A DNA stretch of 64,000 bases from Rhodanobacter sp. AS-Z3 (GCF_029224025.1 NZ_CP119392.1:2007001-2071000), one strand, 5' to 3'; shown: positions 17,429 through 27,568, counted from the first letter of the stretch. The notes: a model not told the origin generated them from the sequence alone. Numbers and translations: made by a program.

Positions 17429-18523
17429 ATGACACAGGCGAACGAAGCGCTGGTGCGCCAGATCCTTGGTGACCTTATCGACACCCATACCGGCGCGCCG
17501 CTGGCCGACGCCGTGCGTGCGGTGGGCGTGGACGGCGCAAAAGTGTCGGTGGACCTGCAATTGGGCTATCCGGCGGCCGGTGCGATCGCCGCCCTCAAGG
17601 CGCGCGTGCAGCAGGCACTCGAGGCTGATCCGGCAATCGAGTCGGCCACTGTGTCGATCACCAGCCGCATCCACGTGCACAAGGTGCAAGGCACGCTGGG
17701 GCCGCTGCCGAACGTGAAAAACATCATCGTGGTGGCTTCCGGCAAGGGCGGTGTGGGCAAGTCCACTGTTTCGGCGAATCTGGCGCTGGCACTGCAGGCC
17801 GAGGGCGCGAAAGTCGGCGTGATGGATGCGGACATCTACGGCCCCAGCCAGCCGACCATGCTCGGCGTGCACGGCAAGCCGGCGTCGCCGGATGGCAAAA
17901 GCATCATCCCGATGCAGGCCCACGGCATGCCGGTGATGTCGATCGGCTTTCTGGTGGAAGAAGACACGCCGATGATCTGGCGCGGCCCGATGGTCACCCA
18001 GGCGATGATGCAGTTGCTCACTGACACGCGCTGGGAGCAGCTCGACTATCTGATCGTCGACTTGCCCCCCGGTACCGGCGACATCCAGCTCACGTTGTCG
18101 CAGAAGGTGCCGGTGGCTGGCGCGATCATCGTCACCACGCCGCAGGACATCGCCTTGCTGGATGCGCGCAAGGCGCTGAAAATGTTCGAGAAGGTCGAAG
18201 TGCCGGTGCTCGGCGTGGTGGAGAACATGGCCACCCACGTTTGTTCGAATTGCGGTCACGAGGAAAACATCTTCGGCGAAGGCGGCGGCGAGCGGATGGC
18301 CAGCCAGTACGGCGCGGCCTATCTGGGTTCGTTGCCACTGGATATCCGTATCCGCGAACAGGCCGACAGCGGCAATCCCACGGTGGCGGCAATACCCGAT
18401 TCCGATTTGGCCATGCGTTATCGCGAAATCGCCCGCAACGCGGCTGGACGGCTGTCGCGGCAGCCACGCAACAAGTCGCTCGGCCTGGGCAAGATCGTGG
18501 TGCAGGGTATGCCCGCCGCATGA
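17429..18523 (+). CDS. mrp: Mrp/ApbC family iron-sulfur cluster carrier ATPase
   Basis: 364 residues from the ATG at 17429. An N-terminal MIP18-like domain (1-85) precedes the P-loop ATPase: ASGKGGVGKSTVSANLALAL (deviant Walker A with the signature Lys), DADIYGPSQPTM and LIVDLPPGTGDIQLTL. A CSNC pair near the C-terminus is the cluster-binding motif. It delivers [4Fe-4S] clusters to apo-proteins in the cytoplasm. Upstream is metG beyond the DUF2147 gene; the stop overlaps the flavin reductase gene as ATGA. The SD sequence is weak. Confidence 0.95.
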   Translation: MTQANEALVRQILGDLIDTHTGAPLADAVRAVGVDGAKVSVDLQLGYPAAGAIAALKARVQQALEADPAIESATVSITSRIHVHKVQGTLGPLPNVKNIIVVASGKGGVGKSTVSANLALALQAEGAKVGVMDADIYGPSQPTMLGVHGKPASPDGKSIIPMQAHGMPVMSIGFLVEEDTPMIWRGPMVTQAMMQLLTDTRWEQLDYLIVDLPPGTGDIQLTLSQKVPVAGAIIVTTPQDIALLDARKALKMFEKVEVPVLGVVENMATHVCSNCGHEENIFGEGGGERMASQYGAAYLGSLPLDIRIREQADSGNPTVAAIPDSDLAMRYREIARNAAGRLSRQPRNKSLGLGKIVVQGMPAA

Positions 18524-19062
18524 AGGTGGTGGCGCAGGTGTTGTGCCTGTCCGGCAGCCTGCGCCGTGTGTCGTCGAACTCGGCCGCGCTTGAAGCGGCG
18601 TACCGACTCGCACCGTCGACGCTGGAGCTTTTGCTTTACCGGGATCTTGGCGAGCTGCCGTTGTTCAATCCGGACGCAGACGTCGATCCCCTGCCGCCGC
18701 TGGTATCCGAGTTGCGCGAAGCGGTGGTTTCGGCGGATGCCTTGTTGATCGCCTGCCCCGAATACGCGCATGGCGTACCGGGTGCGTTCAAGAATCTGCT
18801 GGACTGGCTGGTCGGCAGCCCCGACTTTCCGGGCAAACCGGTGTTGTTGCTGAACACCGCGGCGCGGGGTTCGTACCACGCACAAGAGGCGCTGGCCGAA
18901 ATCCTGACCACCATGTCCGCGCAGTTGCTTACCGCGCAGCCATTGTCGGTGGCGCTTCCGGGAGCGGGTTGTTCGCCGATGCAGATACTGCAGAGCGCCG
19001 AACGCTGTGCGGAGTTGCAGGCCGTGTTTGGGGTGCTGATCGAGGCATTTCCAGCGTCTTGA
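18520..19062 (+). CDS. NADPH-dependent FMN reductase family protein
   Basis: 180 residues starting at the ATG overlapping the mrp stop. Flavodoxin-like fold: VLCLSGSLRRVSSNSAALEA binds the FMN phosphate, and ADALLIACPEYAHGVPGAFKN is the family's second flavin-binding loop. Reduces flavins or quinones with NADPH in the cytoplasm; coupling to mrp may be just operon packing. The substrate is not evident. Confidence 0.88.
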   Translation: MKVVAQVLCLSGSLRRVSSNSAALEAAYRLAPSTLELLLYRDLGELPLFNPDADVDPLPPLVSELREAVVSADALLIACPEYAHGVPGAFKNLLDWLVGSPDFPGKPVLLLNTAARGSYHAQEALAEILTTMSAQLLTAQPLSVALPGAGCSPMQILQSAERCAELQAVFGVLIEAFPAS

Positions 19063-19155
19063 GACGCCTGGCTGGCGCCACGATGCCCTGACCGTGTATT
19101 TTTGCCGTCTTGTGCCCGGTTGATCCGGGCCTTTCTGCCAATGACCGGAGACAGC

Positions 19156-19722
19156 GTGAGCATCAAACCCGACAAGTGGATTCGTCGCATGGCCGAAAGC
19201 CACGGCATGATCGAACCGTTCGAGCCGGGCCAGGTGAAGCTGCGCGATGGCAACAAGCTGATTTCCTACGGTACATCGAGCTACGGCTACGACGTGCGTT
19301 GCGCGCGCGAATTCAAGATCTTCACCAACATCAATTCCACCATCGTCGATCCGAAGTCGTTCGATCCGTCGAGTTTCGTGGATGTCGAGGCGGACGTCTG
19401 CATCATTCCGCCGAACTCGTTCGCGTTGGCGCGCACGGTCGAGTACTTCCGCATTCCGCGCAAGGTGCTGACGATCTGCCTGGGCAAGAGCACGTATGCT
19501 CGCTGCGGCATCATCGTCAACGTCACGCCGCTGGAGCCGGAATGGGAAGGTCATGTGACGCTGGAGTTCTCCAACACCACCCCGCTACCCGCAAAAATCT
19601 ACGCCAATGAAGGCGTGGCGCAGATGCTGTTCCTCGAATCCGACGAGGAATGTGAAACCAGCTACAAGGATCGTGGTGGCAAGTATCAGGGCCAGCAGGG
19701 CGTGACCTTGCCGCGCACCTGA
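19156..19722 (+). CDS. dcd: dCTP deaminase
   Basis: 188 residues with a GTG start at 19156 (GGAG five bases upstream); this gives the standard [14 protein letters not shown]-terminus, whereas the in-frame ATG at 19141 would add five residues. Converts dCTP to dUTP for dTMP synthesis. Conserved segments: [49 protein letters not shown] (with the catalytic Glu) and [12 protein letters not shown]. coli Dcd is 193 residues. An independent gene between the mrp unit and a lipoprotein gene. Confidence 0.96.
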   Translation: MSIKPDKWIRRMAESHGMIEPFEPGQVKLRDGNKLISYGTSSYGYDVRCAREFKIFTNINSTIVDPKSFDPSSFVDVEADVCIIPPNSFALARTVEYFRIPRKVLTICLGKSTYARCGIIVNVTPLEPEWEGHVTLEFSNTTPLPAKIYANEGVAQMLFLESDEECETSYKDRGGKYQGQQGVTLPRT

Positions 19723-19822
19723 ATGGGCGGTTTGACCGGGCGATACCTGTCCGTGCCGCCGTGTCGATCCGCGTTACACTTCGACTGATTGCGTCATTCG
19801 TATTGTTTGCCAGGAGACCTGC

Positions 19823-20329
19823 ATGATTCATTTTCCCACGATGCTGAAGCGAGCCACGGCCGCACTCATGCTGGGCAGCCTGCTTGCGCTTGCCGGCTGC
19901 CATACCGGCAACACGAAAGATGAGGTGAGCACGGCCTCGATGACAGGCCAGTTCGACGCCACCCTGAAGTCCTACAAGGATGGCCAGTTCCTGGTCGATG
20001 GCGCGGTACTTTCGGCGCTGGATGTGGGCAGTCACTTTGCCTATCTGAAGGATCAGGGCAAATTGCCGAAGACAGTACTGCTGATGCCCAGCGATGATTC
20101 CAAGATCCGCAAGGTGCATCTGCAGTACATGGCCCGCATGCAGATGGATTACGGCTTCACCGTGTTCTACGACAACAAGGGTGCGTTGACCAAGATCAAT
20201 CCGGTCGAAACCAAGGCACGCGCGCTTGAGGATCATCACGCGCCGTCGCAGTTGCCCGACGAACAGAAGGGCAAGTCGGCCAGCAGTGGCGGCTTTGATC
20301 CTTCCCAGCAGCAGCAACAGCAGTACTGA
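19823..20329 (+). CDS. putative lipoprotein of unknown function
   Basis: 168 residues. The signal sequence LMLGSLLALAGC has a lipobox with Cys27 as lipidation site. The mature part (ATLKSYKDGQFLVDGAVLSA, HFAYLKDQGKLPKTVLLMPS, LQYMARMQMDYGFTVFYD) looks like a small alpha-beta domain, and the C-terminus is a low-complexity Gln run. Followed by a strong bidirectional terminator. No family recognised. Confidence 0.85.
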   Translation: MIHFPTMLKRATAALMLGSLLALAGCHTGNTKDEVSTASMTGQFDATLKSYKDGQFLVDGAVLSALDVGSHFAYLKDQGKLPKTVLLMPSDDSKIRKVHLQYMARMQMDYGFTVFYDNKGALTKINPVETKARALEDHHAPSQLPDEQKGKSASSGGFDPSQQQQQQY

Positions 20330-20379
20330 GGGCTGATCACTGACCGGCAGTGAGTTGGCTCGGTTAGTCGTCAAAACCG

Positions 20380-20413
20380 AAGAAGGGCTGCAGCGCAAAC
20401 TGCAGCCCTTCTT
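20380..20413. terminator. bidirectional Rho-independent terminator
   Basis: A 14-bp perfect stem (AAGAAGGGCTGCAG and its complement) with a CGCAAA loop, followed on the plus strand by TTATTT. It lies between the convergent lipoprotein and HIT genes. Confidence 0.92.
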
Positions 20414-20428
20414 TATTTGAGTGTCTGC

Positions 20429-20845
20429 TCAGTTGCCGAGCGACTGGCGCAGTGTTGTGATCAACTTTTCACCCGCGCTGTCGTCGTAAACCTGGGCGCG
20501 GCCGTTGCCCCACACCGGACCTGGCCACGCGGCATCACCTTCGCGACGCCCCACCAGATGCACGTGCAGTTGCCGCACGATATTGCCCAGTGCACCGAGG
20601 TTGAGCTTGTCGAATGGAACGGCTGCGCGAAGGGCTGCGCTGGCGTGGTTGGCCTCCTGCCACAGCAGGGTTTGGTCCGTCGCGTCCATGTCGCTGATCT
20701 CGACCAGACCCGTGCGCCGCGGCACCAGAATCAGCCATGGATAGCGGGCATCGTTCATCAGCAGCACGTCGCACAGCGGCAGGGAAGTCACCGGTTGCGT
20801 ATCGGCGGCCAGTCGTGCGTCGAGGGTGAAGCTGGCCTCGCTCAT
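20429..20845 (-). CDS. HIT family nucleotide hydrolase-like protein
   Basis: 138 residues. FTLDARLAADTQPVTSLPLC and YPWLILVPRRTGLVEI are the usual HIT-like lead-in; the motif is QLHVHLVGR, where Gln92 replaces the first His of the H-x-H-x-H triad while His94 and His96 remain. This Gln form is common in one bacterial HIT subgroup annotated as diadenosine polyphosphate hydrolases, so activity is likely but not certain. It is translationally coupled (ATGA) to the dienelactone hydrolase gene. Confidence 0.88.
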   Translation of the reverse strand: MSEASFTLDARLAADTQPVTSLPLCDVLLMNDARYPWLILVPRRTGLVEISDMDATDQTLLWQEANHASAALRAAVPFDKLNLGALGNIVRQLHVHLVGRREGDAAWPGPVWGNGRAQVYDDSAGEKLITTLRQSLGN

Positions 20846-21510
20846 GCGCCGGCCAGATATTTGTCGAAGAAGCCCAACGTGCGTTGCAGTGCGAGTTTCG
20901 CGCTGGCCTCTTCGTAGCTCGGGCCACCATCGCGGTTGAACGCGTGGTCGGCGGGATAGCTGAAGGTATCCATCTGCGGCATCGCCTCACGATGCTTCGC
21001 TACCGCTTCGGGCGTGATGCTGTGATCCTTTTCGCCGAAGTGGAACATCACCGGGGCCTTCGGTATCTCGTGCAGGAACGGCAGGTTGCGTGCGCCGTAA
21101 TAGCTCACCGACGGCAGCCCAAGGCGCAGTGCGGCGAGCAGGGCCACGGTGCCGCCCCAGCAGTAACCGACGGTGCCGATCTTTCCGGCTGAACTGATCG
21201 ACTCGGCAGCACTGGCCACGTCTTCCAATGCACGTTCCAGGCCCAATTCGGCCACGAGTTGTTTGCCACGATTCACGCCGACCAGGTCGTATGGCAGCTC
21301 CACGCCGCTTTCCAGATGATCGAAGAAGGCGGGCGCAATCGCGGTATAGCCCTGTTCGGCAAAGCGGTCGGCCACGTTGCGGATGTGCTCGGTGACGCCG
21401 AAGATTTCCTGAATCACCACGATGCCACCCTTCGACTTGCCCGCCGGCTGGGCCAGGTAGGCGCCGATGCATTGGGTGCCGGAGGTGGGGATGTTGATGG
21501 ACTGGCCCAT
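20842..21510 (-). CDS. dienelactone hydrolase family protein
   Basis: 222 residues, alpha/beta hydrolase. The nucleophile is Cys117 in GYCWGG, and the triad is completed by Asp162 (FGEKDHSI) and His189 (ADHAFN). VVIQEIFGVTEHIRNVADRF near residue 31-50 is the family's conserved Glu loop. True dienelactone hydrolases open muconolactones, but with no aromatic catabolism genes nearby the natural ester is unknown. First gene of a two-gene unit with the HIT gene. Confidence 0.9.
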   Translation of the reverse strand: MGQSINIPTSGTQCIGAYLAQPAGKSKGGIVVIQEIFGVTEHIRNVADRFAEQGYTAIAPAFFDHLESGVELPYDLVGVNRGKQLVAELGLERALEDVASAAESISSAGKIGTVGYCWGGTVALLAALRLGLPSVSYYGARNLPFLHEIPKAPVMFHFGEKDHSITPEAVAKHREAMPQMDTFSYPADHAFNRDGGPSYEEASAKLALQRTLGFFDKYLAGA

Positions 21511-21632
21511 GACGTAACTCCTGTGCGAAACGGTTGATTCTAGGCAGTGGGCCGGGTCGCGAACAGGCCGGTTGATCCACGACGGCAGGCACGGGTCGCA
21601 CGGTGTGCCAATCCGGCGTGTCGATGTTCCTC

Positions 21633-21638
21633 TATAAT
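21633..21638 (+). promoter_or_regulatory. -10 element of probable rimO promoter
   Basis: Perfect TATAAT 37 nt before the rimO start codon, between divergent genes. No convincing -35 hexamer is visible at 16-18 nt spacing. Confidence 0.45.
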
Positions 21639-21674
21639 CAACCGTTTACCCACCTGACCCCGGCAGCCTGCACC

Positions 21675-23012
21675 ATGTCCACTCCCGCCCACAAGATCGG
21701 TTTCGTCAGTCTCGGCTGCCCCAAGGCGCTGGTCGATTCCGAGCGCATCCTCACCCAGCTCAAGGTCGAGGGTTACCAGATCGTGCCCAGCTACAACGAG
21801 GCCGACGCGGTGGTGGTCAACACCTGCGGCTTCATTGATTCGGCGGTGCAGGAATCACTGGACTCGATCGGCACCGCGCTCAACGAGAACGGCAAGGTGA
21901 TTGTCACCGGCTGTCTGGGCAAGCGTGAGGCGCTGATCCGCGAAGCGTATCCGGACGTATTGTCGGTGAGTGGTCCGCAGGATTACGCCAGCGTGATGAC
22001 GGCGGTGCACACGTTGCTGCCGCCCCAACGCAACAAGTTCATCGACATCGTGCCGGATATCGGCGTCAAGTTGACCCCGAAACACTATGCCTATCTGAAG
22101 ATTTCCGAGGGCTGCAATCACCGCTGCAGCTTCTGCATCATTCCGTCGATGCGCGGCAACCTGGTTTCGCGTCCGGTCGACGAGGTGTTGCTGGAAGCCG
22201 AGCGTCTGGTCAAGGGCGGCGTGAAGGAGCTGCTGGTGATTTCGCAGGACACCAGCGCTTACGGTGTGGACCTGAAATATGCCGAACGCGAATGGCGTGG
22301 CAAGAGCTACCGCACGCGCATGACCGAGTTGTGCGAAGGCTTGTCCGAACTCGGTGTGTGGGCGCGCCTGCACTACGTCTACCCGTATCCGCACGTGGAC
22401 GAGGTGATGCCGCTGATGGCCGCCGGCAAGCTGCTGCCGTATCTCGACATCCCGTTCCAGCATGCCAGTCCGCGCATCCTCAAGTTGATGAAGCGCCCGG
22501 GCAATATCGACAAGACGCTGGAGCGCATCCAGAACTGGCGCAAACAGGTGCCGGATCTGACCATCCGCAGCACCTTCATCGTCGGCTTTCCCGGCGAGAC
22601 GGATGCCGAATTTGAAGAGCTGCTGGACTTCCTGCGTGAAGCCGAGCTGGACCGCGTCGGTGCGTTCGCCTATTCGCCGGTGGATGGCGCAAAAGCGAAT
22701 GAGCTGCCGAACCCGGTTTCCGAGGAGTTGAAGGAAGACCGGCTGGAACAATTCATGGCCGTGCAGGCGGAAATTTCAGCAGCTAAATTGCAGCGCAAGA
22801 TTGGCCGCACGATCAAGGTGCTGGTTGATGAAGCAGGCGTCGACGGCGCCATCGCACGCTCTGCCGCCGATGCGCCGGAGATCGATGGCACGGTGCTGAT
22901 CGCCGATGGCCAGTCGCTGCGACCGGGTCAGTTTGTCGAGGTGGTGGTCGAGTCCGCCAGCGAGCACGACTTGCACGCCCGGCTGGCCCATCCGCAACTC
23001 AAGGTCGTTTAA
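21675..23012 (+). CDS. rimO: ribosomal protein uS12 Asp methylthiotransferase
   Basis: 445 residues from the ATG at 21675; the open frame extends upstream, but conserved sequence begins at [20 protein letters not shown]. Adds a methylthio group to Asp88 of ribosomal protein S12. The N-terminal domain has the auxiliary cluster Cys15, Cys51 and Cys80; the radical-SAM motif CNHRCSFC provides Cys147, Cys151, Cys154; a TRAM domain closes the protein (VDGTVLI-type segment, [13 protein letters not shown]). Eight nt downstream lies a DUF3025 gene. Confidence 0.97.
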   Translation: MSTPAHKIGFVSLGCPKALVDSERILTQLKVEGYQIVPSYNEADAVVVNTCGFIDSAVQESLDSIGTALNENGKVIVTGCLGKREALIREAYPDVLSVSGPQDYASVMTAVHTLLPPQRNKFIDIVPDIGVKLTPKHYAYLKISEGCNHRCSFCIIPSMRGNLVSRPVDEVLLEAERLVKGGVKELLVISQDTSAYGVDLKYAEREWRGKSYRTRMTELCEGLSELGVWARLHYVYPYPHVDEVMPLMAAGKLLPYLDIPFQHASPRILKLMKRPGNIDKTLERIQNWRKQVPDLTIRSTFIVGFPGETDAEFEELLDFLREAELDRVGAFAYSPVDGAKANELPNPVSEELKEDRLEQFMAVQAEISAAKLQRKIGRTIKVLVDEAGVDGAIARSAADAPEIDGTVLIADGQSLRPGQFVEVVVESASEHDLHARLAHPQLKVV

Positions 23013-23020
23013 GACCCGCC

Positions 23021-23839
23021 ATGCGTTACGTCGCGCCGGCTCGCGACAGCGTCGATCCCGCGGTTTTCGCGCGGATGCCGCTGGCGGGCTGGCGCGATTT
23101 CAGTGAATTGCTTGAAGGCGCACCGTGGCCATCGATCGATGCGTTGAACCAACGCTGGCCTGACGGATCGCGCCAACGCTTCGTGGCACAGACGCCCGCC
23201 TTGCTCGGCGATGGCCTGCACTACGAACAACGCATCGCCGAATGCGGACTGATTGCCACCCGCGAAAACAACTGGCACGACCTGCTGAACGCCATGATCT
23301 GGCTGCGCTATCCATCGCTGAAACAGGCGCTCAACCGACGCCAGATCGACGAGATGAAGCAGATGGGTCCGAAGCAGCGTTCGCGTGCCCAATACGCGAT
23401 GACCCATTTTGACGAAGGTGGAGTGATCGTCGCGCTGAGTGATCCCTCACTGCTTGCGTTGTGGGATGCGCATGATTGGTATGGCCTGTTCTGGCAACGT
23501 CGACAGGCGTGGCTGGACGGCTCAATCCAAGTGGAACTGTTTGGCCACGCCTTGCTCGAGTTGGCCTTGAACCCGGGCAAGCTACTGGTGGGCAAGGCGC
23601 TGGTTTTCCATATCGATAAGAGTGCTGATCTGAGAAGCTCGTGCGCCGCGGCCGTGGCGTCTGGCCAGTTATTGCACGACCCGCTGGAGCTTCGCCCGCT
23701 ACCGCTTTCCGGTTTGCCGGGCTGGCATGCGGACAGTGCCGACGAAGCCTTCCATCGAAGCACGCCTTGCTATCAGCCACGTCGTGCCGGTCGCAGCTAC
23801 CCACCGGTTTTCGTGCAAAGCGAGCCGGAGCCTGGCTGA
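23021..23839 (+). CDS. DUF3025 family protein
   Basis: 272 residues. The characteristic segment RENNWHDLLNAMIWLRYP followed by SLKQALNRRQ identifies DUF3025; LVGKALVFHIDKSADL and PLPLSGLPGWH are later conserved parts. No signal peptide or membrane helix. Likely co-transcribed with rimO. The function of the family is unknown. Confidence 0.87.
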   Translation: MRYVAPARDSVDPAVFARMPLAGWRDFSELLEGAPWPSIDALNQRWPDGSRQRFVAQTPALLGDGLHYEQRIAECGLIATRENNWHDLLNAMIWLRYPSLKQALNRRQIDEMKQMGPKQRSRAQYAMTHFDEGGVIVALSDPSLLALWDAHDWYGLFWQRRQAWLDGSIQVELFGHALLELALNPGKLLVGKALVFHIDKSADLRSSCAAAVASGQLLHDPLELRPLPLSGLPGWHADSADEAFHRSTPCYQPRRAGRSYPPVFVQSEPEPG

Positions 23840-23869
23840 TTTACCGAGAATGCCGAGCTGCGCTTCCGG

Positions 23870-24373
23870 TCAGTCTTCGTAGGTCACTGCGACGATGGCG
23901 AACTCCGCCGGTCCGCCAGGCAGTTCCACGCCGAACTCGTCATCGATACGCCTTTTCAACAAAGCCCGGGCCATCGGTGAGTCAATGCTGATCCAGCCTT
24001 GTCTGGCATCGGTCTCGTCGGGACCGACGATGCGGTAGTGCAGGACTTCACCGGTGTCGACGTTTTCCAGCTCGATGCGGGCGCCGAAGAAGACTTGCTG
24101 ACGATTGGCTGGTGCGCCTTCGGCCACCTTGAGCAACGGAATGCGTTTGGTCAGGTAGCGGGCGCGGCGATCAATTTCGGCGAGCTGTTTCTTGCGATAG
24201 ATGTATTCCGCGTTTTCCGAGCGATCGCCTTCGGCAGCGGCGGCCGTGATCGCCCTGACCACTTCCGGCCGCACGGTATGCCACAAGTGGTCGAGTTCGG
24301 CCTTCAGTCGTTCGAAACCGGCGCGGGAGATGATCGCGGTGGATCCGGGCGCTGCCGGTCGCCAGCGACTCAT
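23870..24373 (-). CDS. greB: transcription elongation factor GreB
   Basis: 167 residues. It stimulates cleavage of backtracked RNA by RNA polymerase. The N-terminal coiled coil carries the acidic tip [15 protein letters not shown], and RARYLTKRI is the basic patch; the C-terminal FKBP-like domain includes [20 protein letters not shown] and the conserved [14 protein letters not shown]. The length and YIYRKK segment favour GreB over GreA. Convergent with the DUF3025 gene. Confidence 0.93.
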   Translation of the reverse strand: MSRWRPAAPGSTAIISRAGFERLKAELDHLWHTVRPEVVRAITAAAAEGDRSENAEYIYRKKQLAEIDRRARYLTKRIPLLKVAEGAPANRQQVFFGARIELENVDTGEVLHYRIVGPDETDARQGWISIDSPMARALLKRRIDDEFGVELPGGPAEFAIVAVTYED

Positions 24374-24448
24374 GCGAGGCTGGTCAACTTCTGCGACGGT
24401 GGCTGGCGCGGAATGATCAGTTGGCTCCTGAACATGGTTGCTGATGTT

Positions 24449-25957
24449 TCAGCGCTTGCCGCCGAAGATGCCACCGAGCACGCCGCGCAGGATCTGACGC
24501 CCGAGCTGACTGCCTGCGGTACGTACCATCTGCTTGCCCATCGTTTCGATCATGCCCTGGCGGCGTTTGGTGCCGAACAGGGCGTCATGGACGGCGCCGC
24601 CCCAGCCGGGTTCGGCCGCTTTGTCGCCACTGTTGGCGGGTGCATCGGCGGCAACGGTCGTGGCATCGGCAGCCTTGTCTTCGGCACGCTTGGCAAGCAT
24701 CTCCGCGGCCGATTCGCGATTGATGGTGGTGTCGTACTTCGCACCCACCGGCGAGCGCTGGCGGATGGTGGTGCGTTCGACGTCGGTAATCGCGCCAATG
24801 CGGCAGCACGGCGAAGTTACCAGCACCTGTTCCACCGGCGTCGGCACGCCACCATTGGCCAAGGTGGAGGCCAGCGCTTCACCCACACCGAGTTTGGTGA
24901 TGGCTTCAGTGACATTGAGTTTCGGATTGACGACGAAGGTTTCTGCTGCCGCTTTCACGGCCTTCTGGTCGCGTGGGGTGAATGCACGCAGCGCGTGCTG
25001 GATACGGTTGCCGAGCTGGCCGAGGATCACGCCGGGTACATCATCGGGGTTCTGCGAGCAGAAGTAGACGCCTACGCCCTTGGAGCGGATCAGTCGCACA
25101 ACCTGTTCCACCCGCTGCATCAGTCCCGGAGTGGCATCGTCGAACAGCAGGTGCGCTTCGTCGAAGAAGAACACCATTTTCGGCTGGTCCAGATCACCCA
25201 CTTCCGGCAGTTGTTCGAACAGTTCGGACAGCAGCCACAGCAGGAAGGTGGAATACAGCCGGGGTTTCATGATCAGCTGGTCGGCGGCCAGTACATTGAT
25301 GATGCCGCGCCCGCTCATGTCCTGGCGCATCAGGTCGGCCAGTTCCAGCGCCGGTTCGCCGAAGAACTGATCGGCGCCGTCGCTTTCCAGCTTCAGCAGC
25401 GCACGCTGGATCGCCGCGATGCTGGTCGTGCTGATCAGGCCGTATTGGGTGGACAGAGCCTTGGCGTTTTCGGCGGCATAAGTGAGCAACGCACGGAGAT
25501 CGGCCAGATCCAGCAGCAGCCAGCCCTGGTCGTCGGCGGCCTTGAACACCACTTCCAGCACGCCTTCCTGGGTGTCGTTCAATTCCAGCACGCGGCCGAG
25601 CAGGGTGGGGCCCATTTCACTGATGGTGGCGCGTACCGGGTGACCGAGCTTGCCGTAGATATCCCAGAACACCACCGGGTTGGCCTGCGGCTTCCAGTCG
25701 GTGAGTTTGAGCTTTTCCAGTCGCGCCCTGAGTTTGTCGCCGGGTTCGCCGGCCGCCATCGCCAGACCAGCCAGGTCACCCTTGGCGTCGGCCAGAAAAC
25801 ACGGCACGCCCAGCCGCGAAAAGCCTTCCGCCAGCACCATCAACGAGACGGATTTCCCGGTGCCGGTGGCGCCGGCGATCATGCCGTGGCGGTTGCCGTA
25901 GTGCGGGTCCAGGCTGACGCTGGCGCTGTCGTTGCGGCCGATCAAAATTTCGGTCAT
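24449..25957 (-). CDS. DUF853/HerA-like P-loop ATPase
   Basis: 502 residues from the ATG at 25955-25957; the frame extends upstream without conserved sequence. Walker A GATGTGKS (29-36), LADAKGDLAGLA, and Walker B KMVFFFDEAHLLF with GVYFCSQNPDDVP for sensor/arginine-finger regions: the pattern of the DUF853 (YjgR-like) branch of the HerA-FtsK superfamily. A Gly-rich C-terminal tail (RQILRGVLGGIFGGKR) is typical. Cytoplasmic; the cellular role is not established. No NurA partner is present, so I do not call it a DNA-end-processing HerA. Confidence 0.9.
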   Translation of the reverse strand: MTEILIGRNDSASVSLDPHYGNRHGMIAGATGTGKSVSLMVLAEGFSRLGVPCFLADAKGDLAGLAMAAGEPGDKLRARLEKLKLTDWKPQANPVVFWDIYGKLGHPVRATISEMGPTLLGRVLELNDTQEGVLEVVFKAADDQGWLLLDLADLRALLTYAAENAKALSTQYGLISTTSIAAIQRALLKLESDGADQFFGEPALELADLMRQDMSGRGIINVLAADQLIMKPRLYSTFLLWLLSELFEQLPEVGDLDQPKMVFFFDEAHLLFDDATPGLMQRVEQVVRLIRSKGVGVYFCSQNPDDVPGVILGQLGNRIQHALRAFTPRDQKAVKAAAETFVVNPKLNVTEAITKLGVGEALASTLANGGVPTPVEQVLVTSPCCRIGAITDVERTTIRQRSPVGAKYDTTINRESAAEMLAKRAEDKAADATTVAADAPANSGDKAAEPGWGGAVHDALFGTKRRQGMIETMGKQMVRTAGSQLGRQILRGVLGGIFGGKR

Positions 25958-26073
25958 GGCGTTCCATCCGGTGGTGATGGAACGATTGTAGCCAGACCGC
26001 CCGGACATCGCGTGCGTTGAGTCAAACCCCGGCGCCCGCTATGGTGGGCGTTTGCCATGGAATAAGGTTCGTG

Positions 26074-27558
26074 ATGTCGTCGTTTTCTGCAGTTCGTTTC
26101 ATGCGTCTGGTTTCACTCGCTGTGGCAGTCAGTTTGGTGGCAGCCTGTGCCAGTGCCGGACCGGCCAAACCCTCGGCCGCGATTGGTGCGCTGTATGGCC
26201 AGCTTGATGTAGCCAGCAAGGGTTACGAGACCGCGTTGCAGCAGTCGCGCGAAGGCGACCTGCCGGCGTCACGAGCCACGCTGGTGCAGTCGCTGGATCG
26301 TTTGAAAGTGGCCGCCACACAATGCGGCAATACGCCAGGCTGTGACTCGCAGCGCTTCTTTTCAACATTCGATCATCTGCTGCGCCTGAAAGATGGTGAT
26401 TTCGGTGGCGCGCAGGATCTGGACGGTGATGTCGATCCGACCCAGGCGGCATTGGCGGTGGCCGGCAAGACGGGTGCGGCCAGCCTGCCGCAGTCCCAGC
26501 GTAGCGTGACCTTGCTGCATGGCCAGAAACTGTCGCAACTGATTGCGATGAACGGTCCGGTCAAGGCGGCGCTGGAGATGTGGCTGACCCAGTGGCGGCC
26601 GCAGCTGATGGATGCGTACGTCAACTATGAATACATGCGCTATCAGATGTGGCCGTCTTACGAAAAGGCGGATCTTCCCGAGGCCTTGTTGTTCGGCATC
26701 ATGGCCAAGGAATCCGGCGGCAAGGTGCACGCGGTTTCGCGTGCGGGCGCAGCCGGCCCGCTGCAGTTCATGTACGCCACGGGCATGCGTTTCGGTCTGG
26801 TCAGTGACAATGGCTTCGATACCCGTTTTGATCCGGCCGCCTCCGCACGCGCCAATGCCGAATACATCAACGAGCAACTGCGGATCTTCAACGACAACCT
26901 TGAAGTGACCATTGCCGCTTACAACGCCGGCGAAGGCCGCGTGCGCCGGATCGTGGGCGACGACACCTCGGTGAGTTTCTACGACCCGCGCATCTACAAC
27001 GAGCTTTCGCAGGAGACCCGTGACTACGTGCCAGCGGTGCTGGCAGCTGCCTGGCTATTCCAGCATCCGGATAGCTACAACCTGCGTTTCCCCAAGCTCG
27101 ATGTAGTGCCTGGCTCGATCACCTTGCAGCGGCCAGCTTCACTATCTGAGCTGACCGTGTGCCTGGGTTCGGCCGGTGGCATGAACGACGGCTGGTTCCG
27201 CACCTTGCGCAATCTCAATCCGCGGCTCGACCCACAGGTGAGCCAGCCCGTCGGCACGGCATTGCAGGTGCCAAAGTTGCTGGAGCAGGCCTATGCGTCG
27301 CGTTGCGTCGACGGGCCATGGCCGATCCTGGCTGACGACCTGCACAAGGCAGCAATTCCCGTGGTAGCCGCGCCGCCCGTTGCCAGTCCGGCAAAGAACC
27401 GGGATGTGAAGAACTACAAGGTTCGTCCTGGCGATACGCTGATCAGCATTGTGCGCAAGCTGCACTGCTCAAGCGTGCAGGAAGTTGCCGAGATGAACGA
27501 TCTCGGCCACCGCCACTTGCGAATCGGCCAGGTATTGAAAGTTCCGGTTTGCCGCTGA
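26074..27558 (+). CDS. MltD-like membrane-bound lytic transglycosylase with LysM
   Basis: 494 residues; ATG at 26074 chosen because it gives a lipoprotein signal (SLAVAVSLVAAC, lipidated Cys25). The SLT domain has the catalytic Glu213 in GIMAKESGGKVHAVS, then GAAGPLQFM and IAAYNAGEGRVRRI. A single LysM module ends the protein (about 448-494, YKVRPGDTLISIVRKLHCSS). It cleaves peptidoglycan glycan strands at the outer membrane. The 120-residue N-terminal extension before the SLT core is larger than in E. coli MltD, and only one LysM is present. Confidence 0.9.
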   Translation: MSSFSAVRFMRLVSLAVAVSLVAACASAGPAKPSAAIGALYGQLDVASKGYETALQQSREGDLPASRATLVQSLDRLKVAATQCGNTPGCDSQRFFSTFDHLLRLKDGDFGGAQDLDGDVDPTQAALAVAGKTGAASLPQSQRSVTLLHGQKLSQLIAMNGPVKAALEMWLTQWRPQLMDAYVNYEYMRYQMWPSYEKADLPEALLFGIMAKESGGKVHAVSRAGAAGPLQFMYATGMRFGLVSDNGFDTRFDPAASARANAEYINEQLRIFNDNLEVTIAAYNAGEGRVRRIVGDDTSVSFYDPRIYNELSQETRDYVPAVLAAAWLFQHPDSYNLRFPKLDVVPGSITLQRPASLSELTVCLGSAGGMNDGWFRTLRNLNPRLDPQVSQPVGTALQVPKLLEQAYASRCVDGPWPILADDLHKAAIPVVAAPPVASPAKNRDVKNYKVRPGDTLISIVRKLHCSSVQEVAEMNDLGHRHLRIGQVLKVPVCR

Positions 27559-27568
27559 CTCGCTGAGC

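Noticed and set aside
23999..26020. A 673-codon plus-strand frame opposite greB and the DUF853 gene
   Set aside because: Both minus-strand genes have full catalytic motifs; the plus frame shows only His/Gln/Arg-rich shadow composition.
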